Assembly: GCA_029858505.1 (NCBI GenBank)
Contig: JAOUEW010000003.1
Span: 186,001 to 250,000 of the forward strand
DNA from: Deltaproteobacteria bacterium
GTDB taxonomy: Bacteria > SAR324 > JACQKK01
DNA length: 64,000 nt
Direction: 5' to 3'
Part shown: one piece after another, positions 17,689 through 27,095 of the stretch
Layout of the letters: each line of letters opens with the position of its first letter
Position numbering within the stretch: position 1 is the stretch's first letter
Position numbers and translations under genes: made by a program
Notes under the pieces: generated by a model
Databases searched by the model: none
What the model was told of the DNA's origin: nothing
The model's input: only the letters and a program-made list of their open reading frames with translations

Positions 17689-18486
17689 GTGGATTATGCC
17701 TTTGTGGGGGGAGGAGTCATGGGGGGAGCCCTGATTCGAGCCCTCATCGAAAATCGAGTATCCGCCCCCAACTCCCTGCTGGTGGTCGAGCCCTATTCCG
17801 CCCGGCGAGAGGCCTTTTCCAGGCTGGGCTGCCGAACCGCCGAAGCCCTGCGCTGGGAAATCGGCGAGGCCAAAGCCGTGGTGCTGGCGGTGAAACCCCA
17901 GCAAGCCGAAAGCATATTGGCGGAGCTTAAATCCCTGCTGGATCCCAAAGCCGTGGTGGTCTCCATCATGGCGGGTGTCCGGTGTGGCACCATCGCCGCC
18001 GGTTTGGGCAGCGCCAAAGTCATCCGCTCCATGCCCAATTTGCCCGCTTCGGTGGGCGAAGGCATGAGCGCTTACTACGCGCCGGAGGAGCTGCCCCCTG
18101 AAGACTGCCACCGCGCCGAACGGCTGCTGGCCGCCTGCGGTAAAGTTCTTCGGGTCGCCCAGGAAGACATGCTAGACATGTTTACCGCCGTGGCGGGAAG
18201 CGGCCCGGCCTATGTGTATTACTTGGCCGAGCACTGGGTGGCCGCCGCGCAGGAACTGGGGTTTGAGGAAACCCAAGCCAAAACCATGGTGATGCAAACC
18301 CTGCGGGGGGCCGCGGCCCTGTGGGAGAAAAAAAACCTGGAGGCTGGAGAACTTCGCCAGCAGGTGTCCTCCAAAGGGGGAACCACCGAAGCGGCCATGG
18401 CCGTGCTGAACGAGAAAGGCGTGGGGGATGCCATCCGGTTGGCGGTAAAGGCTGCCCACCGCCGAGCCATAGAGCTGGGCGGATAA
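17689..18486 (+). CDS. proC: Pyrroline-5-carboxylate reductase
   Basis: ProC catalyses the last step of proline synthesis, using NAD(P)H. The 265-aa product opens with the Rossmann motif FVGGGVMGGAL and contains AVKPQQ, IRSMPNLPASVGEG, TAVAGSGPAYVYYLAE and the GGTTEAAM segment of the dimerisation domain. The GTG at 17689 is chosen: AAGGA stands 6 bases upstream and it gives the normal length, whereas the upstream TTG (17626) adds non-family residues. The next gene starts 30 bases later. Confidence 0.95.
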   Translation: MDYAFVGGGVMGGALIRALIENRVSAPNSLLVVEPYSARREAFSRLGCRTAEALRWEIGEAKAVVLAVKPQQAESILAELKSLLDPKAVVVSIMAGVRCGTIAAGLGSAKVIRSMPNLPASVGEGMSAYYAPEELPPEDCHRAERLLAACGKVLRVAQEDMLDMFTAVAGSGPAYVYYLAEHWVAAAQELGFEETQAKTMVMQTLRGAAALWEKKNLEAGELRQQVSSKGGTTEAAMAVLNEKGVGDAIRLAVKAAHRRAIELGG

Positions 18487-18516
18487 CAGCCCGCCACACA
18501 CCCCCTAAGAACCCCC

Positions 18517-20064
18517 ATGAGCCCATCCAACGCACTTGCGCAACCGGTGATTCTGGCGGTGGACGATGAGCCCACCAACCTGCAAATCATCCGCATGGTG
18601 GTTCAACGGGAAAAGCTAGACTGCCGCTTGCTGCTGGCGGAATCGGCCGAGGAAGGCCTAAAGCTGCTGGCGGAAAACCCCGTGGACCTGATTTTGCTAG
18701 ACGTGGTGATGCCGGGCATGAACGGGTTTGAAATGTTTAAAAAAATAAAAACCAACCCCGATTGGGCCTCCGTTCCCGTGGTATTTCTTTCTGCCCTGCA
18801 CGAGCCGGAATACATTAAAACCGGTCTGGAAATGGGCGCTTCCGACTACATCGGAAAGCCGATTATTGCCCAAGTGCTGGTGGCCCGGATACGAACCGTG
18901 CTGCGCATCCGCCAGTTAACCAGCCAGGTCCTTTTGCGCAACAAAGCGCTAGAAGACATCAACAAACTCAAAGACGAGTTTGTCTCCATCTGCTCCCACG
19001 ATCTGCGCTCGCCCTTGTCGGCCATTTTGTTAATTTGCCAGTTCTTCCAAGAAACCTTGGAGGGGAAATCGAATTACCCCACCGATATTCTTCTTCAGCG
19101 GATTAAAAACCAAGCCAACCTGGCACGCCGGCTGGTCGACAGTCTGCTGGATATGAACCGACTGGAAGAGGGTCAGCGGGTGCCCGCCTTCACCTTGTTT
19201 CCGGTGAAAAGCATGGTGGAAACCTGCCTGGAAGACCAGCAGCCGGCCATTCACACCGAAGGGTTAACGGTGGAAGTTTCTCTTCCCGTTGGAAGCATTA
19301 TTTGTTATGGCGACCGGGAAATGCTGGCGCAAATGGTGAGAAACTTATTGGGAAACGCCCTGAAATTCGCCCATTCCAAACTGTTGGTGGAAGGCCGGGT
19401 CAGCGGCCCCCTGGATACCAAAGGGGGAGAACTGCTGCTCGATATTGCCAATGACGGCCCCACGATTTCCAAAGAGCAGCAAGAAGCCATCTTCCAAAAA
19501 TACTTCCGCAGCGACCGCCGAAAAGAAGGCATGGGGCTGGGGCTGTTCATTTGCCGAAAATTCGCCCAAGCCCACGGGGGAGACATCTCCGTGGTTGAAC
19601 GAGAGGACTATCCCACCTGCTTCCGCATTCGACTGCCCATGATTTTCCACGGTGATTCCCTCCCGGATTTGTCCTCCATGGCCGATTCCCAGGTGATGAT
19701 TCTCACCGCCTCCAAAACCCAGGGAGAAACCCTGGAGTCTCTGCTGCTGGCGGCGGGTATGGTGGAAGTCAATCATTTGCAAGGAGACGACGGCTGGAAG
19801 GAGGTGTTGGGCAAACAGCCAGACATTGCCGTGGTGGACCTGCAGGCCTCGGCCGATATGTACGCGGATATTTTAAAAGCCGCCAACGCCGGAGCCAAGA
19901 AAACCGCCTGGATTTTTTTAGGCGGCCGGGAAGAGCAAGAAACACTGGCCTCCCTGGGACTTTCTCACTTTCACTTTCTTTCCAGCCCGGTGAACCCCAG
20001 GGAATACATAGACCTGGTGGGAAAAGCCGCCCTGCTTGGCCGCCAACCCACCGTTTCCGCCTGA
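18517..20064 (+). CDS. Hybrid sensor: receiver + histidine kinase + degenerate receiver-like tail
   Basis: A 515-aa cytoplasmic protein with no membrane segment. Order: receiver domain at about 10-125 (VDDEP, Asp in LILLDVVMPG, Lys in IGKPI); a coiled linker; HisKA with CSHDLRSPL (His near 160); HATPase with N-box NLLGNALKF (near 277), the G1 region ANDGPTIS and G2 GMGLGLFICRKFAQAHGG; then about 125 residues that look like a receiver fold without the acidic pocket (IAVVDLQ, FLGGREEQET). Input therefore probably comes through phosphorylation of the N-terminal receiver. The OmpR-type regulator at 20171 follows on the same strand and is a likely partner. Confidence 0.9.
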   Translation: MSPSNALAQPVILAVDDEPTNLQIIRMVVQREKLDCRLLLAESAEEGLKLLAENPVDLILLDVVMPGMNGFEMFKKIKTNPDWASVPVVFLSALHEPEYIKTGLEMGASDYIGKPIIAQVLVARIRTVLRIRQLTSQVLLRNKALEDINKLKDEFVSICSHDLRSPLSAILLICQFFQETLEGKSNYPTDILLQRIKNQANLARRLVDSLLDMNRLEEGQRVPAFTLFPVKSMVETCLEDQQPAIHTEGLTVEVSLPVGSIICYGDREMLAQMVRNLLGNALKFAHSKLLVEGRVSGPLDTKGGELLLDIANDGPTISKEQQEAIFQKYFRSDRRKEGMGLGLFICRKFAQAHGGDISVVEREDYPTCFRIRLPMIFHGDSLPDLSSMADSQVMILTASKTQGETLESLLLAAGMVEVNHLQGDDGWKEVLGKQPDIAVVDLQASADMYADILKAANAGAKKTAWIFLGGREEQETLASLGLSHFHFLSSPVNPREYIDLVGKAALLGRQPTVSA

Positions 20065-20170
20065 CGAGCAACCCCGTTCATGACAACGAGCCCCAGCCAG
20101 AAATACCCAGGTGTTTGAAATTCTCATTTCATGGTAAGGATAGGGAGATCATCCCTCTAGAGAATTACCC

Positions 20171-20848
20171 ATGACCCGAAAAAAACTGCTGATTGCCGAC
20201 GACGAGTTGGAAAACAGAAATGCCCTGCGGGACATTTTCAAGGATGAGTTTGACGTTGAAATCGTGACCAACGGTAAAGAGGCGGTAGATAAAGCCCCCC
20301 TGTTCCAACCGGATCTGATTCTGCTCGACATCATGATGCCGGTGATGGACGGAAACACGGCCTGTCACATGATTCGGAAAAACCCAAAACTCGCCAACAT
20401 TCCCATCGTATTTCTCACTTCTCGGCAAGACCCAGAGGCTGAAATCTTTGGCCTAGAGTTGGGCGCCAGCGACTTCATCCACAAGCCGTTCAATAAATCG
20501 GTGCTAAAAGCCAGGGTAAAACGGCACCTGTCTCCCCAAGACGCCCCAGAGCAAAACCGCGATCACACTCGGATTGAAGACTTTGAAATTCACTGGGACA
20601 GGCAGGAGGTCTGGCACGGAAAGGAACGAATTCCGCTGACCATGAAGGAGGTGAAGCTGCTGGATCTGCTGGTGAACAGCAAGGGCCGCACCTTAACCCG
20701 GGAAATGATTCTGGAAAAAATCTGGGACGAAACCTTTATTACCGACCGGACGGTAGACAGCCACATCAAAGTGCTGAGAAAGAAAATCCCCCCCCTGATC
20801 AAACGCATCAAAACCGTGTACGGATCGGGCTATCGGCTAGACGAATAA
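20171..20848 (+). CDS. OmpR/PhoB-family response regulator
   Basis: A 225-aa transcription factor. The N-terminal receiver has the acidic pair in IADDELEN, the phospho-acceptor Asp in LILLDIMMPVMDG, Thr in VFLTSRQD and Lys in IHKPF. The C-terminal winged helix has LTMKEVKLLDLL, the recognition helix region TVDSHIKVLRKKI and the closing YGSGYRLDE. It lies 106 bases after the hybrid kinase, so the two probably form one signalling pair. Target genes are unknown; motAB run convergently next to it but no functional link can be shown. Confidence 0.93.
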   Translation: MTRKKLLIADDELENRNALRDIFKDEFDVEIVTNGKEAVDKAPLFQPDLILLDIMMPVMDGNTACHMIRKNPKLANIPIVFLTSRQDPEAEIFGLELGASDFIHKPFNKSVLKARVKRHLSPQDAPEQNRDHTRIEDFEIHWDRQEVWHGKERIPLTMKEVKLLDLLVNSKGRTLTREMILEKIWDETFITDRTVDSHIKVLRKKIPPLIKRIKTVYGSGYRLDE

Positions 20849-20868
20849 CCCCCACCTCGTTTATTGTT

Positions 20869-21570
20869 TTACCGGCTGCTTTTGGGATTGTTCACAAACT
20901 CCACCACCAGCCGAATTTTCCCCCGCCCTTTTTGGGGCTTCCGACCGTTGATCAAGGGGGCGTATTCGCCCAGACCCACGGCCGTCAGGCGGCTGTCGGC
21001 AATCCCGGCATCCTGGCTCAAGGCATCCACCACGGCGGCCGCCCGCAGCGAGGTAAACTTCCAGACCGTCATCCCTCCCTTCCCCGCAATCAATCCCCCA
21101 TGGGCTTCCACCCGAATGCGGTTGTTCACCTCCACCATCAATTGGGCCAAGTCTAGTAGCCTACGGCGGCCAGGGGGGGTCACTTCGGTCCGCCCGGGCA
21201 AAAACAGCAGCGACTCGTCCAACGTAATGACCAGTCCCTCTTTCTCCGACAAGGTGGCGCTGCCCAGGTCATCCATGCCCCCGTCTCCCAGCATCTCGGT
21301 GGCGCTCTCCAACAATTGTTGCAGTTCCTCCGGATACGGCATGGTGGGGGGAAGAATCCGGGCTCCCTCTCGTTCATCAAAGGGGTTTTTCCCCCCCCCC
21401 ATGGAAATCCCCAGGGAAGCCGCCAGCGCTGAATACTTGGCCGCACTGGTGGAACTCATGGAATACAACACCACGAAAAAAATCATCAACAGGGTGATGA
21501 GATCGGCATAGGTCAACAGCCAACGCTCGTGGTTCGGCTCTTTCTCTTCTTTATGCTTTTTTTTCGACAT
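20869..21570 (-). CDS. motB: Flagellar stator protein MotB with divergent peptidoglycan-binding motif
   Basis: MotB anchors the stator and supplies the proton-channel Asp. The 233-aa product has a basic N-tail, a single TM helix with the channel Asp in TYADLITLLMIFFVV (about residues 20-40), a linker, and a C-terminal OmpA-like domain. In ordinary MotB the domain carries a GHTD motif; here it reads EAHGG, so the Asp expected to hold peptidoglycan is missing, although the later Arg (LRAAAVV) is kept. motA lies 137 bases upstream, an unusually wide gap filled by a dispersed repeat. Confidence 0.88.
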   Translation of the reverse strand: MSKKKHKEEKEPNHERWLLTYADLITLLMIFFVVLYSMSSTSAAKYSALAASLGISMGGGKNPFDEREGARILPPTMPYPEELQQLLESATEMLGDGGMDDLGSATLSEKEGLVITLDESLLFLPGRTEVTPPGRRRLLDLAQLMVEVNNRIRVEAHGGLIAGKGGMTVWKFTSLRAAAVVDALSQDAGIADSRLTAVGLGEYAPLINGRKPQKGRGKIRLVVEFVNNPKSSR

Positions 21571-21612
21571 ACACCCGTGACGTGAAAAAAATGATCATCT
21601 GGAAAACGTCTT

Positions 21613-21680
21613 GAGATCTCTGCATAACCTATTTTTTCCCCCTTCCCCCTGCCCTCTTTTCACGGAAAAACCCGGATCAA
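21613..21680 (+). repeat. Dispersed repeat, copy B, between motA and motB
   Basis: Starts GAGATCTCTGCATAACCTAT and runs to about GGAAAAACCCGG. It matches the left end of copy A (51469) and its right block, but lacks the middle part, so it is a deleted or shorter form. It lies in the 137-base gap between the motB start and the motA stop, inside what is normally one tight operon. Confidence 0.65.
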
Positions 21681-21707
21681 GCAAAAATCCCGTCTTTTGT
21701 TTTGATG

Positions 21708-22481
21708 CTATTTCGAGCCGGGGGAAGCCATCTGCATCCGCTCGGTGGGCGACAGGAACGACTTCAGTTTTTCCTCCACCACCCGGGGGTTGGCCCCCTG
21801 TTCAATCAGCAACACGGCTTCAATAATCATGCTGAACCGCATGGATTCTTCTCGATCCAACGCCTTTAATTTCGCGCCCGCGGGCAGCCAAAACACGTTG
21901 GCCGAAGCCACGCCATACAACGTGGCGATGAACGCCACCGCGATGGCCGGCCCCAAAGAACCCGGATCGCTCAGGTTCCCCAACACGTGCACCAGCCCCA
22001 TCACGGTTCCGATAATGCCCATGGTGGGGGCAAAACCACCGGCTGACTCAAACATCCCGGCCATGGTTTTATGCCGCTCGTTGGTGTGTTCCACGTAGGT
22101 GTCCATGATGTCCCGGATCATTTCACGCTGCACCCCGTCGGTCACCAATTGCAATCCAATCCGGGTTAATTCGTCCTCCGCTTCCCGGGCATGGCGTTCC
22201 AAGGCCAGCACGCCCTCCCGCCGCACCAACGCCGATGTATCAATAAAAAAGAAAATGAGAGAAGCCGCGTTATGGTGGGGTTCCGAGAACACCTTCCGCA
22301 GTACCGCGGGGAACCGTTTGAGATCGGCCATGGTATGGGCCAACCCCACCGCACCCAGGGTTCCACCAAACACAATCATGGCCGCCGTATGTACGAACAA
22401 CGCGCCAAAGTGGCCGCCTTCCAGCAGAAAGGCCCCAATCAACATGAAAAAGCTCATGATCAAAAAGCCTAACCCGATCAT
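21708..22481 (-). CDS. motA: Flagellar stator protein MotA
   Basis: MotA forms the proton-driven stator with MotB. The 257-aa product has two N-terminal TM helices, the large cytoplasmic loop with the charged stretch ALVRREGVLALE (rotor contact region), and the C-terminal TM pair with the conserved Pro in AGGFAPTMGIIGTVMGLV and AFIATLYGVASANVFWLP. The ATG at 22481 is preferred, with a CAAGG site about 9 bases upstream; a GTG at 22490 is the alternative start. motB follows on the same strand. Confidence 0.95.
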   Translation of the reverse strand: MIGLGFLIMSFFMLIGAFLLEGGHFGALFVHTAAMIVFGGTLGAVGLAHTMADLKRFPAVLRKVFSEPHHNAASLIFFFIDTSALVRREGVLALERHAREAEDELTRIGLQLVTDGVQREMIRDIMDTYVEHTNERHKTMAGMFESAGGFAPTMGIIGTVMGLVHVLGNLSDPGSLGPAIAVAFIATLYGVASANVFWLPAGAKLKALDREESMRFSMIIEAVLLIEQGANPRVVEEKLKSFLSPTERMQMASPGSK

Positions 22482-22892
22482 ATCACGCACCCTTGAAGAG
22501 GAAAAAGGAACAATACATGAATGATAACAACGGATTTCATGTCTTTAAAATAGATATTCCCCCCTGACGGCCCGAATTGATCTCCTGGTCAGGAATATAA
22601 CGCATTTTCCCCGGGCGCAAGAGGATAACGAAAAAAACGATCTTTCAGGCAATCCCCCTGGACCCCGTTGAAATACAGGCTTCGTCTATGACCCCCAACC
22701 CAACCGTTTTGGGTTTGCTTCCTGCCATGTTATTGTGAAAAGATTTACTTTCACCCATAAACAATTTTTGGGGGGTGTTTCCTCAACAAAATTTCTATCC
22801 ACGGGAATCGTTCACCCCTGATGCTCTCCAATATCCCGCACAGGATTTGACCACCGTGTTACGAGTCCTCAAGCCATAAACACCGAGACCCC
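22482..22892 (+). other. Divergent intergenic region between motA and glycosyltransferase
   Basis: No gene is seen in these 411 bases. It must hold the promoters of motA (reverse) and the glycosyltransferase (forward). A perfect 6-bp inverted repeat GTGAAA-N8-TTTCAC lies at 22735-22754, and AACCC/GGGTT arms at about 22697-22715; either could be an operator, but no matching promoter hexamers are convincing. No sigma-28 or sigma-54 site was recognised. Confidence 0.5.
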
Positions 22893-23981
22893 ATGAACAT
22901 TGCCCTGGAAATCACCGCCACCGCCACCGCGAAGGGAGTGGGCATTAACCGTTACGTGCGCAAACTTACTGAAGGGTTGGTGGCCCAGGCTCCTTCCCTG
23001 GGAGATCACATTTCCTTGGGTTGCCGGTTTTCCCGATTCAAAAATCGGCAATACCTTCCCCATTATCCAGGCGTCAAAAACTTTTGGATTCAAGAACCCG
23101 TTTGGCCGCCTCTCCATCCCTGGCAGGTGGTGCATGGCACCGATGCCCGCGTGCCCGCTTGGCGAAACGTGGCCAGGGTGGCCACCGTGCACGATATGAC
23201 GATCTTTTTGTTTGAGGGCCTTTCCACCGTGCCCTTCCGGGAAAAAATGCGCGCGGCCAACCTGCGGTTAGCCAAAATCTGCCATCGGTTAATCGCCATC
23301 AGCCAGTCGACCAAAGAAGATTTTCTGCGGTTTATTGATTTTCCCCCAGAGCGAATATCCGTTACGCACATGGCGGTGGACCCTCACTTCCAGCCCATGC
23401 CCCGCGATGAGGTACGGGCGGTGCTGGACCCCTTGGGCCTCCCGCCCCGTTATTTGTTGTTTGTGGGAGAAATTTCCGCCCGGAAGAACATCATTGGCTT
23501 GGTCCAAGGGTTTGCCGCCAGCCGCTTGGCTCAAGACACTCCCCTGGTGCTGGCTGGCAGGCCCGGCTTTGGTTTTGCGGAAATCCAACCCATTTTACAG
23601 CCCCATGTAGACGCCGGGCGGATTCGGATGTTGGGGTATGTGGCCGACAGCGTGCTGCCCGCTCTGTACGGCGGGGCCGAAGCATTTTTGTTTCCCACTT
23701 TTTACGAGGGATTTGGCATTCCCGTGGCAGAAGCCCTGGCCTGCGGAACACCCACGGTGGGCGGCAACCTGGGGGCTGTGCCTGAGGTGGCGGGTGGCCA
23801 TGCGGTTTTGGTGGACCCCCACAGTGCTCAAGACATTGCCCGGGGAATTGAGAAGGCCGTGGGCTTTACCCCCCAGCAGCGGGCGGCCGCCAGCCAATTT
23901 GCTCGAAAATACACTTGGCAGGCCACAGCGCAGGCCACCCGGCAGGTGTACCAGCAGGCCTGGGAGGATTTTCAAAGTTGA
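22893..23981 (+). CDS. Family 4-type glycosyltransferase (GT-B)
   Basis: A 362-aa soluble glycosyltransferase of the GT1/GT4 group. The N-terminal domain starts MNIALEITATATAKGVGINRYV with the Gly-rich acceptor-side loop. The C-terminal nucleotide-sugar domain shows YLLFVGEISARKNI, LVLAGRPGFG, VRMLGYV-type IRMLGYVADSVLPALYGGA and the EGFGIPVAEALACGTP signature whose first Glu binds the donor. It is probably involved in surface polysaccharide synthesis, but it stands alone with no polysaccharide cluster, so donor and acceptor are unknown. Confidence 0.9.
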   Translation: MNIALEITATATAKGVGINRYVRKLTEGLVAQAPSLGDHISLGCRFSRFKNRQYLPHYPGVKNFWIQEPVWPPLHPWQVVHGTDARVPAWRNVARVATVHDMTIFLFEGLSTVPFREKMRAANLRLAKICHRLIAISQSTKEDFLRFIDFPPERISVTHMAVDPHFQPMPRDEVRAVLDPLGLPPRYLLFVGEISARKNIIGLVQGFAASRLAQDTPLVLAGRPGFGFAEIQPILQPHVDAGRIRMLGYVADSVLPALYGGAEAFLFPTFYEGFGIPVAEALACGTPTVGGNLGAVPEVAGGHAVLVDPHSAQDIARGIEKAVGFTPQQRAAASQFARKYTWQATAQATRQVYQQAWEDFQS

Positions 23982-24011
23982 GGGGAATGGGGGCAAATCC
24001 CCCCAGTAAAA

Positions 24012-26195
24012 TCATCTGACTTCCTCTGGCCCTGGCTCGGCGCCCCTACCCGCCTGGTATTGCCGCTTTAAAAAATCATCCGACACCGCCAATTCCGCCT
24101 GCAACCACCGCCGCAAAGGGTCTATCCGGGGGTCGCCGGGGGCTTTGATCAGCAGAGAGTCACCAGGTTCCCCCTGCCAGCGGTACAGGTCCCACCCACT
24201 TCCACGGGAAATCACGCTCCCCTCCGGCCCCACGGCCATCCAGCCTTCATCCATCACCCGGTGGCCAGGGGGCAAATTTAACAGGTTGGCCCCCAACGCC
24301 GTGTAACGCTGCCCAGACAGCGCCAAATGATACAACGTGGGGAGAATATCTTGGTGATTCCCCAACACGTTGGTGTTTACCCGTTTCGGCCGAAGAGCGG
24401 GGGGAATGTACAGATAAAGGGGAACCCCCCGCCATGCCATGGCTTCTTCATCTTTGAAGTCTACAATACCCCCAAAGTTATGATCCCCCGTAATAGCCAC
24501 AATGGTGTGGCTGCCCAAGGGCGAGGCCTTCAAGCGGTTGAGAAACCGTCCCAACATCCGGTTGCTGTATTGAAACGACCGAAACCGCTGGGCCACGATG
24601 TCTGCGCTACCCGTGAGGCGAGACTGTAAGGCGGGGGGAACCTTCAACGGCAGGGGTTGATAGTCCGGGGGAACCTCGTAGGGTGGATGATTGGTGGTGG
24701 AAAGCGCCATGATAAACATGGGCTTTTTGGCCGACCGCAGCCGGTGGAAGGTGTAATCCCACAACCATTCGTCATACACCCCCCAGGTGTGGGTAAACCG
24801 CTCTGGGTCGGGGCGCAGTGTCCTGGCGATTTCCTCCTGCCCCTTGACCTCGGAAAACCCCTGCCTTGGAATATAGCGGTCGATGTCGCGCCAGCTTTCG
24901 GTGCCCCCATACACAAACAGGGTATCGTACCCCTGCCGCTGAAAGGGCAGGCCAGCCCCGGTCTCTAACGATGTGTACATGTACCGGCTTTCTTGCAAAT
25001 GTGGCAGACCGGGCAGATATGGAAGATTGCTGACCAGGGTGTTTAGGCTGACAATGGTTCCGTTGCCCCCGGGCAAAAAGCGGGAAAACAGCAAATCCGA
25101 TTTCAGGTGGGGCCCCAATTCTCCGTCCAGATCAAAATCTGGCCCTTGGAACCCCCGCCACCAACTGCCCCAACTTTCCACCACCAGCAGCACCACATGG
25201 GGACGCAGCTTTTCCGCAAGCGGATTGACCGGGGTGGTCTTCTCCAGTGACTTTTCCGGGTCATCGCCAATGGAAGCCAGCGGCTTCCCCAGAAAATCGG
25301 CATAGGCTTGTGCCACCTGCCCCCCATACCCCATGGCGGCCACCACATCGGTCTCAGCGTTTCCATTTTCCAACCGCAGCCCCACCGCCCGGGCCAAACT
25401 GAACACCCCGTTGAAGGCCACTTGGTTAACAAACAAACTGGGAGAAATGGCCGCGTCCATCTGATTCAACGGATACATGCCAAAGGACCCCCGCCCCCCG
25501 GCGGAGGTCACCAACAACACCAGCGGCACCGCCATCCTCCGCCCCCAGCTCCGCTGCCAACGAGTGCTATTGTGTACTCCTCCCGCTTTCACCGGTTGAG
25601 CCGGGCGCAGCAGTTTGCCGGTTCCCCAGACCAAACCCCAGCCATACCCCCCGGCCAGCAGGAAAATCACCGGCAGGTTGTAGTTCTTCCAAAACGTTTG
25701 CATCAAAGCCAGGGTGTCATCCTCCCACAACCCAAAGATCATTACGTTGTAATGATCTTGAAAGTAGGAATAAAATCCCATGTCTCCCGCCAAAATGGCA
25801 CTCACCGCCCCATAGACCCCCACCAAGTACCAGCGGGCGGCCCGCCGCCACAGCACCCACCCCAGGGGCTTGCCCCAGGCCTGAATCCCCCACAACCCCA
25901 GCAATGGAATCACGTTCAGGTAACAGATCACCGCCAGATCAAACCGAAACCCCATCCAGAAGGCCCGGAGCAGATACTCCATCAGCACGGGCGTTTGATC
26001 CGGGGAGGAGAAACGCCAAGCAAATCCCGCGCGAAACAGGGTCATCACCCCTAAAAACACCACGCCCAACAACACCAGAGGCCCAATCACATCCAGCATT
26101 CGCTCCGGCCCCTCCAAGGGGCCTGATGTGGGATGGGGATTGGCGCTGGGATTGGCGCTGACTGGAGAAACCGAGGGAAGAGGCTGGATATCCAT
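24012..26195 (-). CDS. LTA-synthase-like membrane sulfatase/phosphoglycerol transferase
   Basis: A membrane-bound alkaline-phosphatase-superfamily enzyme (727 aa from the start chosen). The N-terminal third holds about five TM helices; the C-terminal domain has the metal ligands of the family: Glu in VVLLVVESWGSW, a candidate nucleophilic Thr in GGNGTIVSLNTLV, and ITGDHNFGG supplying Asp/His. Members transfer phosphoglycerol or phosphoethanolamine to glycans or lipid A. The start is uncertain: ATG 26195 is used, ATG 26099 also fits the first helix, and an open frame runs further up. It is convergent with the glycosyltransferase, so the two may share a surface-glycan theme but not an operon. 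Confidence 0.85.
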   Translation of the reverse strand: MDIQPLPSVSPVSANPSANPHPTSGPLEGPERMLDVIGPLVLLGVVFLGVMTLFRAGFAWRFSSPDQTPVLMEYLLRAFWMGFRFDLAVICYLNVIPLLGLWGIQAWGKPLGWVLWRRAARWYLVGVYGAVSAILAGDMGFYSYFQDHYNVMIFGLWEDDTLALMQTFWKNYNLPVIFLLAGGYGWGLVWGTGKLLRPAQPVKAGGVHNSTRWQRSWGRRMAVPLVLLVTSAGGRGSFGMYPLNQMDAAISPSLFVNQVAFNGVFSLARAVGLRLENGNAETDVVAAMGYGGQVAQAYADFLGKPLASIGDDPEKSLEKTTPVNPLAEKLRPHVVLLVVESWGSWWRGFQGPDFDLDGELGPHLKSDLLFSRFLPGGNGTIVSLNTLVSNLPYLPGLPHLQESRYMYTSLETGAGLPFQRQGYDTLFVYGGTESWRDIDRYIPRQGFSEVKGQEEIARTLRPDPERFTHTWGVYDEWLWDYTFHRLRSAKKPMFIMALSTTNHPPYEVPPDYQPLPLKVPPALQSRLTGSADIVAQRFRSFQYSNRMLGRFLNRLKASPLGSHTIVAITGDHNFGGIVDFKDEEAMAWRGVPLYLYIPPALRPKRVNTNVLGNHQDILPTLYHLALSGQRYTALGANLLNLPPGHRVMDEGWMAVGPEGSVISRGSGWDLYRWQGEPGDSLLIKAPGDPRIDPLRRWLQAELAVSDDFLKRQYQAGRGAEPGPEEVR

Positions 26196-26377
26196 GGGAT
26201 TCACCAGAACAACGGGATAAGGGAATAAAGGGAATACGGAAGTGTTTAGAGAAGAACGGACAGGGGGATCGTTTGATTGGGGCCATCCCCCACTCCCCAA
26301 TGAAACAGATGAAAACCTGATCTTTCGATATATTTTGCCTTCATCCAGAGTAAATGGCTACCCAAACGAAACGGGGG

Positions 26378-26404
26378 TTGATCTCTCTCTGGAAAGCAGA
26401 TAAT
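26378..26404 (+). promoter_or_regulatory. Possible scpB promoter
   Basis: TTGATC (26378-26383) and GATAAT (26399-26404) resemble -35 and -10 hexamers with a 15-base spacer, which is short. It lies 80 bases before the scpB start in the divergent region shared with the sulfatase gene. The call rests on the hexamers alone. Confidence 0.3.
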
Positions 26405-26483
26405 AACATGAAAGGCGCCTGACAAGCACCTCTCGGGCCAACGGAACGGCCTGGGCTGGAAACCATGGAAAGGAGACCGCCGC

Positions 26484-27077
26484 ATGATCGACAAAGATGC
26501 CGTTCGGATTGTGGAAGCCATTTTGTTTGCCTCCCCCGACCCCGTTCCCCCCAAGCAAATCGCTGAAGTGCTGGGAACCGGGCCCGCCGGAACCCCCTCA
26601 GACAACGACATCTCCCCCCGAAAAATTTCTGGGTTCGTGGACCAATTGAACGCGGAGTACGAATCCACTGGCCGGGTGTTCCGCATTGTGGAGGCGGGAG
26701 GCGGCTTTCAAATGCGCACCCTGCCCCTGTACAAAACCTGGATCCAAAAGCTGGAGCCCCTGAAGCCGGTGAAACTGACCCAGGCGGCCCTGGAGACCCT
26801 GGCCATCGTGGCCTATCATCAGCCGGTCATCCGGGCCGACATCGACCACCTGCGGGGGGTAGATTCCTCTCACAATTTGCGGGGGCTGCTGGAAAAGAAA
26901 TTGATCCGCATTTCCGGCAAAGACACCTCCCCCGGCCGGCCCATTCTTTACGGAACCACCAAAACCTTCTTGTCTTTGTTCAACTTGAACGACATGAAGG
27001 ATCTGCCCACCATCGAAGACTTGGACCTGCCCGTGTTGCCGGAACGGGTGGAGCAGTTGTCGCTGGAAGCCAGTTAA
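26484..27077 (+). CDS. scpB: Segregation and condensation protein ScpB
   Basis: ScpB is the winged-helix (kite) subunit of the SMC-ScpAB condensin. The 197-aa product shows the first winged helix (VRIVEAILFASPDPVPPKQIAEVLG), GGGFQMRTLP, and the second winged helix ALETLAIVAYHQPVIRADIDHLRGVDSSHNLRGLLEKKLI, all strongly conserved in ScpB. An AAAGGAG site sits 8 bases before the ATG. scpA normally lies next to scpB but is not adjacent here; the neighbours are a sulfatase gene and a WD40 gene. Confidence 0.95.
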   Translation: MIDKDAVRIVEAILFASPDPVPPKQIAEVLGTGPAGTPSDNDISPRKISGFVDQLNAEYESTGRVFRIVEAGGGFQMRTLPLYKTWIQKLEPLKPVKLTQAALETLAIVAYHQPVIRADIDHLRGVDSSHNLRGLLEKKLIRISGKDTSPGRPILYGTTKTFLSLFNLNDMKDLPTIEDLDLPVLPERVEQLSLEAS

Positions 27078-27095
27078 GCAAGAAGACAAGAAGAC

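Noticed and set aside
23982-24011. Bidirectional terminator between the glycosyltransferase and the sulfatase gene
   Set aside because: GGGGG/CCCCC arms exist (about 23991-24006), but no T-tract follows on either strand.
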